A stretch of 64,000 nt of DNA, taken from assembly GCF_004135345.1 (NCBI RefSeq), contig NZ_CP035495.1:744001-808000 (forward strand). Direction: 5' to 3'. The stretch comes from Xylanimonas allomyrinae. Lineage in GTDB: Bacteria > Actinomycetota > Actinomycetes > Actinomycetales > Cellulomonadaceae. A program made the position numbers and the translations under genes. Positions 53,263-62,844 of the stretch are shown here, piece after piece (the first letter of the stretch is position 1; the number at the start of each line of letters is the position of its first letter). The notes beneath the pieces were generated by a model. The model was given only the letters and a program-made list of their open reading frames with translations. It had not been told where the DNA came from and searched no databases.

Positions 53263-54192
53263 TCACCAGCGCTCCGGGTAGCCCACCTCGACGGTCGACA
53301 CGTCGTCGAGGGCCGAGAGCACCTCGTCGGGCAGCGTGAGCTCAGCCGCGCCGAGCGACTGGCGCAGTTGGGCGGGCGTGCGGGCCCCGACGATCGCCGA
53401 CGCGACGGCGTCACGCGACAGCACCCACGACAGCGCGACCTCGGCCGGGGTGCGGCCCAGGCCCTGAGCCGCGGTCACGGCGGCCTCGACCACCGCGGCG
53501 GCCGCCGCCGTCAGGTACGGCTCGACGAACCCCGCCAGGTGCGGCGACGCGGCCCGCGAGTCGGCGGGCACCGTGCGGCGGTACTTGCCCGTCAGCACGC
53601 CGCGGCCCAGCGGAGACCACGCCAGCAGGCCCATGCCGAGGGCGGTCGCGGCCGGCTGCACCTCGCGCTCGACGCCACGCTGCAGCAGCGAGTACTCGAC
53701 CTCGAGCGCGGTCAGCCCGACGTCGTCGAGCAGCGTCGCGGCGTGCGCGCCCGCCCAGCCCGGGTGGTTGGACAGCCCGACGTACCGGGCGCGACCCGAG
53801 GTGACCGCCAGGCGCAGCGCCCCGACCGTCTCGGCGAGCGGTGTCGCGGGGTCGGGGCAGGCGACCAGGAAGAGGTCGACGTGGTCGGTGCCGAGGCGGG
53901 CCAGCGAGCGGTCGAGATCGGCCAGCAGCGCACGCCGCGACGCGTCCCGTCCACCCTTGGTGCACAGCACCAGGTCGTCGCGGACGCCCGTGTCCCGCAG
54001 CACCTCGCCGATCACGCTCTCGGCGTCACCGCCCCCGTAGGACGACGACGTGTCCAGCAGCGTGCCGCCCACGTCAAGGAAGTCGCGCAGCATCTCCGCG
54101 GCGTCGTCGGCGCTCGTGTCGCGGCCCCAGGTCATCGTGCCGAGGCCGAGAGCGGACGTCCGCAGGCCCGAATGTCCGACTCGTCGTTCCAT
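53263..54192 (-). CDS. Aldo/keto reductase
   Basis: This 309-aa NADPH-dependent oxidoreductase has a TIM barrel. [19 protein letters not shown] is the N-terminal signature, Asp-Tyr of the catalytic set lie in [20 protein letters not shown], and the Lys lies in LVLCTKGG. The usual His is in the segment [13 protein letters not shown], where family members often have YQxH; here the His is not obvious. The C-terminal cofactor region is [20 protein letters not shown] 54192 was preferred to GTG 54195. Confidence 0.88.
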   Translation of the reverse strand: MERRVGHSGLRTSALGLGTMTWGRDTSADDAAEMLRDFLDVGGTLLDTSSSYGGGDAESVIGEVLRDTGVRDDLVLCTKGGRDASRRALLADLDRSLARLGTDHVDLFLVACPDPATPLAETVGALRLAVTSGRARYVGLSNHPGWAGAHAATLLDDVGLTALEVEYSLLQRGVEREVQPAATALGMGLLAWSPLGRGVLTGKYRRTVPADSRAASPHLAGFVEPYLTAAAAAVVEAAVTAAQGLGRTPAEVALSWVLSRDAVASAIVGARTPAQLRQSLGAAELTLPDEVLSALDDVSTVEVGYPERW

Positions 54193-54257
54193 CACCGTCG
54201 CAGGTTATCGGCCGCGTGGTCCCCGAAGAGGCTGTGGCAAGGATATGGTCGGCCATC

Positions 54258-55130
54258 GTGACTGCGTGGGAAGCGATCGTTCTAGGCCTGGTGCAGGGGC
54301 TCACCGAGTTCCTGCCGATCTCGTCGAGTGCGCACCTGCGCATCGTCGGCGAGCTGATCGGCTCCTCGGACCCGGGGGCCGCCTTCACCGCGATCACCCA
54401 GATCGGCACCGAGACGGCCGTCGTCCTGTACTACCGGCGCACGATCCGCGACATCCTGGTCGACTGGTGGAAGGCCCTGCGCGGCGACGACGGCACCGAC
54501 CGCGCCGCGCGTTTCGGCGCCCACCGCGAGAACGCGCGCATGGCCTGGTACATCGTGCTCGGCTCGATCCCGATCGTCGTCCTGGGCCTCGTGCTGCAGG
54601 ACTGGATCGAGACGTCGCTGCGCAACCTGTGGATCACCGCGACCATGCTCGCCGTCTTCGGCCTCCTGCTGGGCTGGGCCGACAAGATCGGGGCGCGGCA
54701 GCGCACCTTGCACGAAATCACCCCGCGGCGCGCCGTCGCGTTCGGTCTCGCACAGGCGATGGCGCTCATCCCCGGCGTGTCCCGCTCGGGCGGCACCATC
54801 ACGGCGGGCCTGCTCATGGGCTTCACCCGCAAGGCGGCCGCCGACTATGCGTTCCTGCTGGCCATCCCCGCCGTCATGGGCTCGGGCTTCTTCCAGCTCT
54901 TCCGCTCGCTGAGCGACAGCCCACCACCCGGGTCCGCGAGCGGCCTGGAGACGCTGCTCGCCACGATCGTCGCGTTCGCCGTCGGCTACGTCGTCATCAT
55001 CGGCTTCCTCAAGCTCATCTCGACGCACTCCTACCGTGGGTTCGTCGTCTACCGCATCGTGCTGGCCGTCGTGGTCGTGGCCCTCCTGGTCGCGGGCACC
55101 CTCACGGCACAGGGAGGGATCTACGTCTGA
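54258..55130 (+). CDS. uppP: Undecaprenyl-diphosphatase UppP (BacA)
   Basis: This 290-aa integral membrane enzyme recycles undecaprenyl pyrophosphate for cell-wall synthesis. Both signature motifs are present: [18 protein letters not shown] near the N-terminus and [20 protein letters not shown] near residue 175. About eight membrane segments are visible. GTG 54258 starts the protein directly at the first helix. It is followed immediately by mshC, whose ATG overlaps its stop. Confidence 0.95.
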   Translation: MTAWEAIVLGLVQGLTEFLPISSSAHLRIVGELIGSSDPGAAFTAITQIGTETAVVLYYRRTIRDILVDWWKALRGDDGTDRAARFGAHRENARMAWYIVLGSIPIVVLGLVLQDWIETSLRNLWITATMLAVFGLLLGWADKIGARQRTLHEITPRRAVAFGLAQAMALIPGVSRSGGTITAGLLMGFTRKAAADYAFLLAIPAVMGSGFFQLFRSLSDSPPPGSASGLETLLATIVAFAVGYVVIIGFLKLISTHSYRGFVVYRIVLAVVVVALLVAGTLTAQGGIYV

Positions 55131-56338
55131 TGCGCACCTGGCCCGCCCCCGCCGTCCCGGCTCTGCCCCGCCTCGCCCCGCCCGACCCCGTACGCGTGCA
55201 CGACTCCACGACGCACCGGCTCGTCGAGGCCGCGCCAGGGCAGACCGCGAGCCTGTACGCGTGCGGCATCACCCCCTATGACGCCACCCACCTCGGACAC
55301 GCCAACACCTACCTGACGTTCGACCTGCTGCAGCGTGCGTGGCTCGACGCCGGCAAGACCGTCGTCTACGCCTCCAACGTCACCGACGTCGACGACCCGC
55401 TCCTGGAGCGCGCTGCCGCGACCGGTGTCGACTGGCGCGAGCTCGCGCTCGAACAGATCGAGCTGTACCGCACCGACATGACCGCCCTGCGGATGCTGCC
55501 GCCCGCGACCTTGACCGGGGTCGTCGAGTCCATCCCCGAGGTGGTCGCCACCGTCGAGAGCATGCTCGCCTCCGGCGCCGCCTACCGCCTCGACGGCGAC
55601 GTGTACGCCGACACGGCCGCCGACCCCGCCTTCGGCACCGTCGCCGGGTTCGACGACGCGACGATGCTCGCGCTCTTCGCGGAGCGTGGCGGCGACCCCG
55701 ACCGTGGCGGCAAGCGACACCCGCTCGACCCCGCGCTGTGGCGCGGCGAACGCCCCGGCGACCCCTCGTGGGACGGCGGCACGCTCGGACCCGGCCGGCC
55801 GGGCTGGCACATCGAGTGCGCCGTCATCGCACGCAACGGCCTCGGCCTGCCCTTCGACGTCCAGGGCGGCGGCGCCGACCTGCTCTTCCCGCACCACGAG
55901 ATGTCGTCCTCGCACGACCGGATGCTCGGCGCCGCCGCGCGCGTCCACGTCCACGCCGGCCTCATCGCCTACCAGGGCGCCAAGATGAGCAAGTCGCGCG
56001 GCAACCTCGTGTTCGTCTCGCGCCTGCGCGCCGCCGGGGTCGACCCCATGGCGATCCGGCTGGCGCTGCTCGCCCACCACTACCGCGAGGAGTGGGAGTG
56101 GGTCGACGGCGAGCTCGACGCCGCGGTCGAACGGCTCGCCACCTGGCGTTCCGCGCTCGCGGCACCCACAGCGGGCGACGGCACCAAGGTGCTCGAGGGC
56201 GTGCGGGCCGCGCTCGCGGACGACCTCGACGCGCCTGCGGCGCTCGCGGTCGTCGACGGGTGGGCGGCCTCCCCGGCGCGGGAGGACCCTGCGCTCGTGG
56301 CCGCCGCGGTCGACGCGCTGCTCGGCGTCGCGCTGTAG
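55130..56338 (+). CDS. mshC: L-cysteine:1D-myo-inositol 2-amino-2-deoxy-alpha-D-glucopyranoside ligase MshC
   Basis: This enzyme joins Cys to GlcN-Ins in mycothiol synthesis and is a paralogue of cysteinyl-tRNA synthetase lacking the anticodon domain; 402 aa is the normal length. The HIGH-like motif is [14 protein letters not shown] near residue 55. Zinc/Cys-binding residues lie in [11 protein letters not shown] and [15 protein letters not shown], followed by [13 protein letters not shown]. The KMSKS loop is [14 protein letters not shown] near residue 285. Its presence marks the organism as a mycothiol producer. Confidence 0.95.
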   Translation: MRTWPAPAVPALPRLAPPDPVRVHDSTTHRLVEAAPGQTASLYACGITPYDATHLGHANTYLTFDLLQRAWLDAGKTVVYASNVTDVDDPLLERAAATGVDWRELALEQIELYRTDMTALRMLPPATLTGVVESIPEVVATVESMLASGAAYRLDGDVYADTAADPAFGTVAGFDDATMLALFAERGGDPDRGGKRHPLDPALWRGERPGDPSWDGGTLGPGRPGWHIECAVIARNGLGLPFDVQGGGADLLFPHHEMSSSHDRMLGAAARVHVHAGLIAYQGAKMSKSRGNLVFVSRLRAAGVDPMAIRLALLAHHYREEWEWVDGELDAAVERLATWRSALAAPTAGDGTKVLEGVRAALADDLDAPAALAVVDGWAASPAREDPALVAAAVDALLGVAL

Positions 56339-56347
56339 CCGCAGCCC

Positions 56348-57211
56348 TCAGCCGTCGCGGCCCGTGTCGCGGCGCCGCAGCCAGCGCTCGAACTCGCGCG
56401 CGATGGCCTCGCCCGACGCCTCGGGCAGGTCGGCGGTGTCCTTGGCCTCCTCGAGCTGCTTGACGTACTCGGCGATCTCGGCGTCCTCGCTCGCCAGCTC
56501 GTCGACGCCGTGCTGCCACGCCTCGGCGTCCTCGGGCAGCTCGCCGAGCGGCACGGTCTCGCCCAGCAGCTCCTCGATGCGCGCCAGGATCGCGAGCGTC
56601 GCCTTCGGTGACGGCGGGTTGGCGACGTAGTGCGGCACCGCCGCCCACAGGGAGACGGACTGGAGCCCGCGCTGCGACGCGGCATGCTGGAGCACGCCGA
56701 CGATGCCTGTCGGGCCTTCGTAGGTGTTGGGCTCGACGTCGCTGAGCGCCGCGCGCAACGCCTTGCTGTCGCTCGTGGCCGTCATCGGGATCGGGCGCGT
56801 GTGCGGCACGTCGGCGAGCAGCGCCCCGAGGGTCACGGCGGTGTGCACGCCGTGCTCCTCGGCGAGGTCGAGGAGCTCGTCGCAGTAGCGCCGCCACCGC
56901 ATCGACGGCTCGATGCCGTGGACCAGCACGACCGTGCGCTGTGGGAGCTCGGCGACCCAGACGGACGTCGTGGGCCAGGTGATGCGGCGCCTGCCGTCCG
57001 GGCCTGCGCCGACGACCGGGCGGTTCACCTGGAAGTCGTGGTACTCCTCGGGGTCCAGCTCGTGCACCTTGCGGGCGCCCCACACCTCGCCGAGGTGCTC
57101 GAGCGCGGCGGTCGCAGCGCCGCCGGCGTCGTTCCATCCCTCGAACGCGGCCAGGAGCACGGTCTTGCGGGCGCTGTGACGCCCGACGGGCTCCGTCTCG
57201 GGAGAGGTCAT
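56348..57211 (-). CDS. PAC2 family protein
   Basis: This 287-aa protein of the PAC2 (proteasome assembly chaperone 2-like) family is conserved in actinobacteria. Family segments are LLAAFEGWNDAGGAATAALE, TVVLVHGIEPSMRWRRYCDE and GPTGIVGVLQHAASQRG. The C-terminus is acidic and helical. Its biochemical function is unknown; it lies in the conserved cluster that also holds mpa and dop. ATG 57209-57211 has no neighbouring alternative. Confidence 0.9.
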   Translation of the reverse strand: MTSPETEPVGRHSARKTVLLAAFEGWNDAGGAATAALEHLGEVWGARKVHELDPEEYHDFQVNRPVVGAGPDGRRRITWPTTSVWVAELPQRTVVLVHGIEPSMRWRRYCDELLDLAEEHGVHTAVTLGALLADVPHTRPIPMTATSDSKALRAALSDVEPNTYEGPTGIVGVLQHAASQRGLQSVSLWAAVPHYVANPPSPKATLAILARIEELLGETVPLGELPEDAEAWQHGVDELASEDAEIAEYVKQLEEAKDTADLPEASGEAIAREFERWLRRRDTGRDG

Positions 57212-57277
57212 CCGCCCAGCGTAGGGCGTTAGGCTCGGGGCGTCGCCGTCTCGTCACCTCACGTCGAGGAGCTCGCC

Positions 57278-57946
57278 CTGAACACCCTGCCCGCCGCAGT
57301 CCTGTGGGACATGGACGGCACCGTCGTCGACACCGAGCCGTACTGGATCGCCGCCGAGCACGAGCTGGTCGCGGAGCACGGCGGACGCTGGTCGCACGAG
57401 CAGGCCCTCGACCTCGTGGGGAACTCGCTGCCCGACTCGGCGCGCATCCTCCAGGCGGCGGGCGTGCGGCTCGGCGTGGAGGAGATCGTCGACCGGCTGC
57501 TGGACGCCGTCGTCGACGCCGTCCAGCGGCACGTGCCGTGGCAGCCCGGGGCGCTCGAGCTGCTGGCCGCGCTCACCGAGGCGGGCGTCCCGTGCGCGCT
57601 GGTGACGATGTCGTACCGGCGGCTGGCATCCGTCGTCGCCGAGCGGGCGGGCGGGGCGTTGCAGGTCGTGGTGGCGGGGGACGACGTGGCCCAGGGCAAG
57701 CCGCACCCGGAGGCCTACCTGAGGGCGGCCGAGCTGCTGGGGGTCCGGGCCGAGCAGTGCGTCGCCATCGAGGACTCGCCCCCGGGCATCGCCTCCGCGC
57801 GCGCCGCGGGCGCTCGCGTCCTGGGCGTCGAGGCCATGGTGCCGGTGCCTCGCGAACCCGGGTTGAGCCGTACGACGTCGCTCACGCACGTGGGGCTGGC
57901 CGAGATTGCCGGCATCCACGCCGGGGCGGTGCTCGACCTCAGCTGA
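57278..57946 (+). CDS. HAD family hydrolase, probable CTG start
   Basis: This 222-aa phosphatase of the beta-phosphoglucomutase-like HAD group has motif I VLWDMDGTVVDTEP, motif II in PCALVTMSYRR, Lys in AQGKPHPEAYLRA and motif III CVAIEDSPPGIASARAAG. The only in-frame ATG (57311) is inside motif I and would remove the nucleophile Asp. No ATG, GTG or TTG occurs between it and the upstream stop at 57230. A CTG at 57278 has GAGGAG 6 nt upstream and gives MNTLPAAVLWDMDG, so a rare CTG start is the best reading. Confidence 0.85.
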   Translation: MNTLPAAVLWDMDGTVVDTEPYWIAAEHELVAEHGGRWSHEQALDLVGNSLPDSARILQAAGVRLGVEEIVDRLLDAVVDAVQRHVPWQPGALELLAALTEAGVPCALVTMSYRRLASVVAERAGGALQVVVAGDDVAQGKPHPEAYLRAAELLGVRAEQCVAIEDSPPGIASARAAGARVLGVEAMVPVPREPGLSRTTSLTHVGLAEIAGIHAGAVLDLS

Positions 57947-58801
57947 CGCCCAGCCGTTCGGCGGCGAGCGCGGGGTCGAACGCGGGCGGCGTCCCCCCGA
58001 ACTCGGGGCACACCGCCTGGTGCGCGCACCAGCCGCACAGCGCCGAGCGGCGTGCCCGGAACTCTCCCGCGTGCGCTGCGGCGCCGATGGCCGACCACAG
58101 GGCACGCACCTTCTGCTCCGTGGCCTCCAGTTCGCGTTCGCGCGGCTCGGCCCGCAGCACCTGTCCGTCGCCGAGGTAGACGAGCTGGAGCATCTTCGGC
58201 AGCACGCCTCGCTCGCGCCACAGCACCAGCCCGTAGAAGCGCATCTGGAACAGCGCCGACGCCTCGTAGCCGGGGCGGGGCGAACGGCCCGTCTTGTAGT
58301 CGACGACGCGCAGCGCGCCGTCGGGAGCGACGTCGAGCCGGTCGACGATGCCACGCAGCATCGGGCCGCCGTCGGCGAGCCGGTGCTCGACGCGCAGCTC
58401 GCGCGCCTCCGGTTGGAGCCGGTTCGGGTCCTCGAGCGTGAAGTAGGTGCCGAGCAGGCGGCCTGCGCCGGAGAGCCATTCCTGCACGCCCGCGTCGTCG
58501 TCGGGGCGAAGAGGCCGGCGTAGCGCGGCTCGGCCTCCAGCAACCGGTCCCACTCGGTGGGCAGCAGCTCGAGCGCCGCGTCGCGCGTGCGCTGCCCCAG
58601 GGGTGCGTCGTAGAGCCGCTCGAGCACGGCGTGCACGAGCGTGCCGCGGGCCGCGGCCGACGACGGCGGCTCGGGCAGCCGGTCGACCACGCGGTAGCGG
58701 AACAGCAGCGGGCACTGCATGAAGTCGTTGGCGCGCGACGGAGACAGTGCAGGCACTCGCGGCGGATCCAGGACCGGCACCGGGGGCGTGGGCAGCGTCA
58801 T
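57939..58801 (-). pseudogene. RecB family PD-(D/E)XK nuclease, frameshifted
   Basis: This is a Cas4/RecB-like exonuclease. The start ATG 58799-58801 gives MTLPTPPVPVLDPPRVPALS and the first part SRANDFMQCPLLFRYRVVDR. At about 58500 the frame moves by one base, and the second part follows. It includes RLDVAPDGALRVVDYKTGRS (the catalytic Asp..Asp-x-Lys) and the Cys cluster ALCGWCAHQAVCPEFGG. The break lies in a cgtcgtcgtcgggg stretch. Since this is a conserved core gene, a sequencing or assembly error is quite possible. It overlaps the end of the HAD gene by 8 bp, convergently. Confidence 0.8.
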
Positions 58802-58873
58802 GGCGCCCACAGTAGGCGCGGATGCCGACAGGACCGTGCGGTCGTGCACAGCGCGTCCCGTTACGCTGCGCCA

Positions 58874-60043
58874 GTGGCTTCCAAGCAACCCCGCAGTCGC
58901 GGCTGGGTGATCGGCCGGCTCGCCGGCGCACCGGTGGTCGTGACGCCGTCGTGGTTCGTGGCCGCGGCGGTGCTCACGTTCTTCTTCGCCCCGGCCGTGC
59001 GCAGCCGTGCACCGCAGCTGGGCGGCGGCGGGGTCACGCTCGTCGCCTTCTCGTTCGTGCTGCTGCTGTTCGTGAGCGTGCTGCTGCACGAGGCCGCGCA
59101 CGCCTACGTCGCCCGCTCGCGCGGGCACCAGGTCACCGAGCTGGCGATGACGCTGTGGGGCGGTCACACCGCGTACACGGGAACCCAGCGGCACCCCTTG
59201 GACGGTGCGCTGATCGCCGTCGTCGGCCCGGCCACCAACCTCGCCCTCGCGGTGCTCGCGGCGTGGGCGGCGTGGGCCGCCGACGGCGTCGCCTTCTGGG
59301 ACGTGCTGGCGGGGCCGGCCTCGGTGAGCTCGGTCGGCGTGTGGCTGATCGTCGCCGCGGGGTTCTCGAACGCGTTCGTGGGGTTGTTCAACCTGCTGCC
59401 CGGCCTGCCGCTCGACGGCGGGCAGATCCTCGAGGCGCTCGTGTGGCGCGTGACGGGGTCGCGTCGCCGCGGCACGGTCGCCGCGGGATGGATCGGGCGG
59501 GTCGTGGCCGTCGGTGTGCTGGCCGCGGTGCTGGGGTGGCCCGTCCTGCACGGCAGCCTGCCGACCACGGCGAACGTGATCTGGGCGGCGATCGTCGGGG
59601 CGTTCCTGTGGCAGGGTGCGGGCGAGGCGATCCGGGGCGCCCGGCGGCGGGAGGTGGTCGACGGGCTGCTCGCGCGCTCGTTCGCGGGTGCGGCGGTCTC
59701 CGTGGTCAGCGGGTCGAGCGTCGCCGACGCCGCACGGGCCGTGGCCGGAGTCCCCGACGCCGCGCTCGTGGTGGTCGACGCCGCAGGCTCGCCGCTGGGC
59801 TGGGTCGACCCCGCGGCAGCAGCCGCCGTACCGCCGGGAGCGGCGGTCTCGACCCCCGTGGACGCCGCCGTCGTACCCTTCCCGCCTGGGTCTGCTGTCG
59901 AGGAGTCGATGGGCGGCCAAGAGCTGCTCGAGCACCTGGCTGCGACGTCTGCGGGGGCGCGCTTCGTGCCCGTCGTCCTGCGCGGGAGCGTCACGGGCGT
60001 GCTCGACGTCGCGCGCGTCGCGGCGGCCCTGCGGCCGCGCTGA
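58874..60043 (+). CDS. M50 site-2 protease family protein with CBS-like C-terminal region
   Basis: This 389-aa intramembrane zinc protease has LLHEAAHAYVARSRGHQV near residue 72 carrying HExxH. The second metal ligand is Asp in FNLLPGLPLDGGQILEAL. About six membrane segments are visible. The C-terminal 150 residues resemble a CBS pair (SVADAARAVAGVPDAALVVV, FVPVVLRGSVTGVLDVARVA), a nucleotide-sensing module common in this subgroup. GTG 58874 was chosen on the family N-terminus. The gene is next to trmI, as in other actinobacteria. Confidence 0.9.
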   Translation: MASKQPRSRGWVIGRLAGAPVVVTPSWFVAAAVLTFFFAPAVRSRAPQLGGGGVTLVAFSFVLLLFVSVLLHEAAHAYVARSRGHQVTELAMTLWGGHTAYTGTQRHPLDGALIAVVGPATNLALAVLAAWAAWAADGVAFWDVLAGPASVSSVGVWLIVAAGFSNAFVGLFNLLPGLPLDGGQILEALVWRVTGSRRRGTVAAGWIGRVVAVGVLAAVLGWPVLHGSLPTTANVIWAAIVGAFLWQGAGEAIRGARRREVVDGLLARSFAGAAVSVVSGSSVADAARAVAGVPDAALVVVDAAGSPLGWVDPAAAAAVPPGAAVSTPVDAAVVPFPPGSAVEESMGGQELLEHLAATSAGARFVPVVLRGSVTGVLDVARVAAALRPR

Positions 60044-60094
60044 GCCGCGCCCCGCGGGTTCGGTGGCGGCGGTCGGCCGGTAGGCTCGACCGCC

Positions 60095-61090
60095 GTGACC
60101 TTCACTCCTGCCGGCGAGCCCACCGGAGCGGCCCTGCGCCGCGGCCCTCTGCGTGAGGGCGACAAGGTGCAGCTGACCGACCCGCGCGGCCGCATGCACA
60201 CGATCGTCCTCAAGCCGGGCGGCACCTTCCACACCCACAAGGGGTTCTTCCGCCACGAGGAGCTCATCGGCCGCCCCGAGGGCTGGGTCGTGTCGAACAC
60301 CGCAGGCGTCGAGTACCTTGCCCTGCGCCCGCTGCTGAGCGACTACGTGCTGTCGATGCCGCGCGGGGCGGCCGTCGTCTACCCCAAGGACGCCGGGCAG
60401 ATCGTCCAGATGGCCGACATCTTCCCGGGCGCCGTGGTCGTCGAGGCCGGCGTCGGGTCGGGCGCGCTGACCATGTCGCTGCTGCGGGCGGTCGGCGACG
60501 GCGGGACGCTCCACTCGATCGAGCGCCGCGAGGACTTCGCGGCGGTCGCCCGCGGGAACGTCGAGGCGTTCTTCGGGGCCGCGCACCCCGCCTGGCACCT
60601 GCACCTGGGCGACTTCGCCGACGTCGTCGGCCAGGTGGCGCAGCCGGGCACGGTCGACCGCGTGGTCCTCGACATGCTCGCGCCGTGGGAGAACCTCGAC
60701 GCCGCGGCGTCGGCGCTCGTGCCCGGGGGCGTGTTCCTCGCCTACGTGGCGACGACGACGCAGCTGTCGCGCCTGGCGGAGGACCTGCGCGCCGACGGCC
60801 GGTTCGCCGAGCCCGCCGCGTGGGAGTCGATGGTGCGCGGCTGGCACCTGGAGGGGCTCGCGGTCCGCCCGCAGCACCGCATGATCGGCCACACCGGCTT
60901 CCTGCTGACGGCCCGCCGCCTCGCCGACGGCGTCGTGCCGCCCGAGCGCAAGCGCCGGCCCGCCAAGGGAAGCTACCCGGCCGCCGAGGCCGAGTGGAGC
61001 GAGGAGGACCTCGGCGAGCGGCCGGTCTCGGACAAGAAGGTGCGCAAGGTCGTGCGCGGGTTCGAGGCGGGCGAGCAGTCCACGATCTGA
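60095..61090 (+). CDS. trmI: tRNA (adenine-58-N1)-methyltransferase TrmI
   Basis: This 331-aa SAM-dependent enzyme makes m1A58 in tRNA (Rv2118c type). The N-terminal beta domain has [20 protein letters not shown] and [16 protein letters not shown]. The Rossmann domain has [20 protein letters not shown] and the acidic loop [35 protein letters not shown] is the catalytic-site segment. The C-terminus is an extra basic tail of about 50 residues. GTG 60095 is the natural start. It is upstream of mpa. Confidence 0.93.
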   Translation: MTFTPAGEPTGAALRRGPLREGDKVQLTDPRGRMHTIVLKPGGTFHTHKGFFRHEELIGRPEGWVVSNTAGVEYLALRPLLSDYVLSMPRGAAVVYPKDAGQIVQMADIFPGAVVVEAGVGSGALTMSLLRAVGDGGTLHSIERREDFAAVARGNVEAFFGAAHPAWHLHLGDFADVVGQVAQPGTVDRVVLDMLAPWENLDAAASALVPGGVFLAYVATTTQLSRLAEDLRADGRFAEPAAWESMVRGWHLEGLAVRPQHRMIGHTGFLLTARRLADGVVPPERKRRPAKGSYPAAEAEWSEEDLGERPVSDKKVRKVVRGFEAGEQSTI

Positions 61091-61209
61091 ACGGTCTCTT
61101 CGGCGCTGGGCGAAACGCGCGGGTCCTCCTACCTGCGTGTCGGCGTTCGTGCGTAGTGTGCTGTCTCCGGGGGGTCGGTCCTCCCGGGCCTGCACGAGAG
61201 GGGACCACC

Positions 61210-62844
61210 ATGACGGACAACCCCGGGGCCAGCCCCGCCATCTCTCGAGACGCCCAGCTCGCCCTGCTCGCCGCCAAGAACGAGCGCCTGGCCGAGGCGC
61301 TGCGCGCCTCGCGCGACCAGATCGTGGAGCTGCGCAAGCAGATCGACGAGCTCGCCAAACCTCCGGGTACCTACGCCGTCTTCCTCGCCGCGCACGACGA
61401 CGGGACGGTCGACATCTCCTCGGCGGGCCGCAAGATGCACGTAGGGGCCAGCCCGAGCCTCGACGTGACGACCCTGCTGCCCGGGCAGGAGGTCAAGCTC
61501 AACGAGGCCATGACGGTCGTCGAGGCCGGGGGGTTCGAGCGCGTCGGCGAGCTCGTCACGGTCAAGGAGGTGCTGGACGACGAGCGCGTGCTCGTCGTCG
61601 GGCGTGCCGACGAGGAGCGTGTCGTGCGCCTCGCCGGGCCCGTGCGGGAGCACCCGCTGCGTGTCGGCGACTCGCTGACGGTCGACGTGCGCTCGGGCTT
61701 CGTGTTCGAGATCGTGCCCAAGTCCGAGGTCGAGGAGCTCGTCCTCGAGGAGGTCCCGGACATCTCCTACGAGGACATCGGCGGCCTGGGGCGGCAGATC
61801 GAGGCGATCCGCGACGCCGTCGAGCTGCCGTTCGCCCACCCCGACCTGTTCCGGGAGCACGGCCTGCGCCCGCCCAAGGGCGTGCTGCTGTACGGGCCGC
61901 CGGGGTGCGGCAAGACGCTCATCGCCAAGGCCGTCGCGGCTTCGCTCGCGACCATGGTCAACGGCGGTCAGGGCGACCCGGGCGTGCGGTCGTTCTTCCT
62001 CAACGTCAAGGGTCCCGAGCTGCTCAACAAGTACGTCGGCGAGACGGAGCGGCACATCCGGCTGATCTTCGCCCGCGCCCGCGAGAAGGCCACCCAGGGC
62101 ATGCCCGTGGTCGTGTTCTTCGACGAGATGGAGTCGCTGTTCCGCACGCGCGGCACCGGCCTGTCCTCCGACGTCGAGACGACGATCGTGCCGCAGCTGC
62201 TGGCCGAGATCGATGGCGTCGAGCGGCTCGACAACGTCATCGTCATCGGCGCCTCCAACCGGGAGGACATGATCGACCCGGCGATCCTGCGCCCGGGACG
62301 CCTCGACGTGAAGATCAAGATCGAGCGGCCCGACGCCGAGGGCGCGCTGGAGATCTTCGGCAAGTACCTCACGGCGGACCTGCCGATCCACTCCGACGAC
62401 CTGGCCGAGCACGGCGGGGACCGGGCGGGCACGGTGTCGTCCATGATCCATTCGGTGGTCGAGCGCATGTACGCCGAGGACGAGGACAACCAGTTCCTGG
62501 AGGTCACCTACGCGTCGGGCGACAAGGAGATCCTGTACTTCAAGGACTTCAACTCGGGCGCGATGATCCAGAACGTCGTCGACCGGGCCAAGAAGATGGC
62601 CATCAAGGACTTCCTGTCGACGGGACAGCGCGGCATCCGGGTGGACCACCTGCTCGCCGCCTGCGTCGACGAGTTCAAGGAGAACGAGGACCTGCCCAAC
62701 ACCACCAACCCCGACGACTGGGCGCGCATCAGCGGCAAGAAGGGCGAGCGGATCGTCTTCATCCGTTCGATCGTTCAGAAGAAGGGCGAGACGGGTGCAC
62801 CGCGCTCGATCGAGCAGGTCACGAGCACCGGGCAGTACCTGTGA
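61210..62844 (+). CDS. mpa: Proteasome-associated AAA ATPase (Mpa/ARC)
   Basis: This 544-aa ring ATPase recognises Pup-tagged proteins and feeds them into the 20S proteasome. An N-terminal coiled coil ([20 protein letters not shown]) is followed by the tandem OB interdomain. The AAA module has Walker [18 protein letters not shown] near residue 228, Walker [13 protein letters not shown] near 300 and [18 protein letters not shown]. The C-terminus ends GQYL, the motif that docks into and opens the proteasome gate. ATG 61210 has GAGAGGGG upstream. The next gene, dop, overlaps its stop. Confidence 0.96.
   Translation: MTDNPGASPAISRDAQLALLAAKNERLAEALRASRDQIVELRKQIDELAKPPGTYAVFLAAHDDGTVDISSAGRKMHVGASPSLDVTTLLPGQEVKLNEAMTVVEAGGFERVGELVTVKEVLDDERVLVVGRADEERVVRLAGPVREHPLRVGDSLTVDVRSGFVFEIVPKSEVEELVLEEVPDISYEDIGGLGRQIEAIRDAVELPFAHPDLFREHGLRPPKGVLLYGPPGCGKTLIAKAVAASLATMVNGGQGDPGVRSFFLNVKGPELLNKYVGETERHIRLIFARAREKATQGMPVVVFFDEMESLFRTRGTGLSSDVETTIVPQLLAEIDGVERLDNVIVIGASNREDMIDPAILRPGRLDVKIKIERPDAEGALEIFGKYLTADLPIHSDDLAEHGGDRAGTVSSMIHSVVERMYAEDEDNQFLEVTYASGDKEILYFKDFNSGAMIQNVVDRAKKMAIKDFLSTGQRGIRVDHLLAACVDEFKENEDLPNTTNPDDWARISGKKGERIVFIRSIVQKKGETGAPRSIEQVTSTGQYL

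Noticed and set aside
57254-61195. A 1313-codon open frame on the minus strand
   Set aside because: It is antisense to mpa-side core genes (HAD, M50, trmI), rich in Arg/His/Asp as expected of shadow frames in high-GC DNA. Only the 58501-58801 part is real, as the first part of the RecB-like nuclease.
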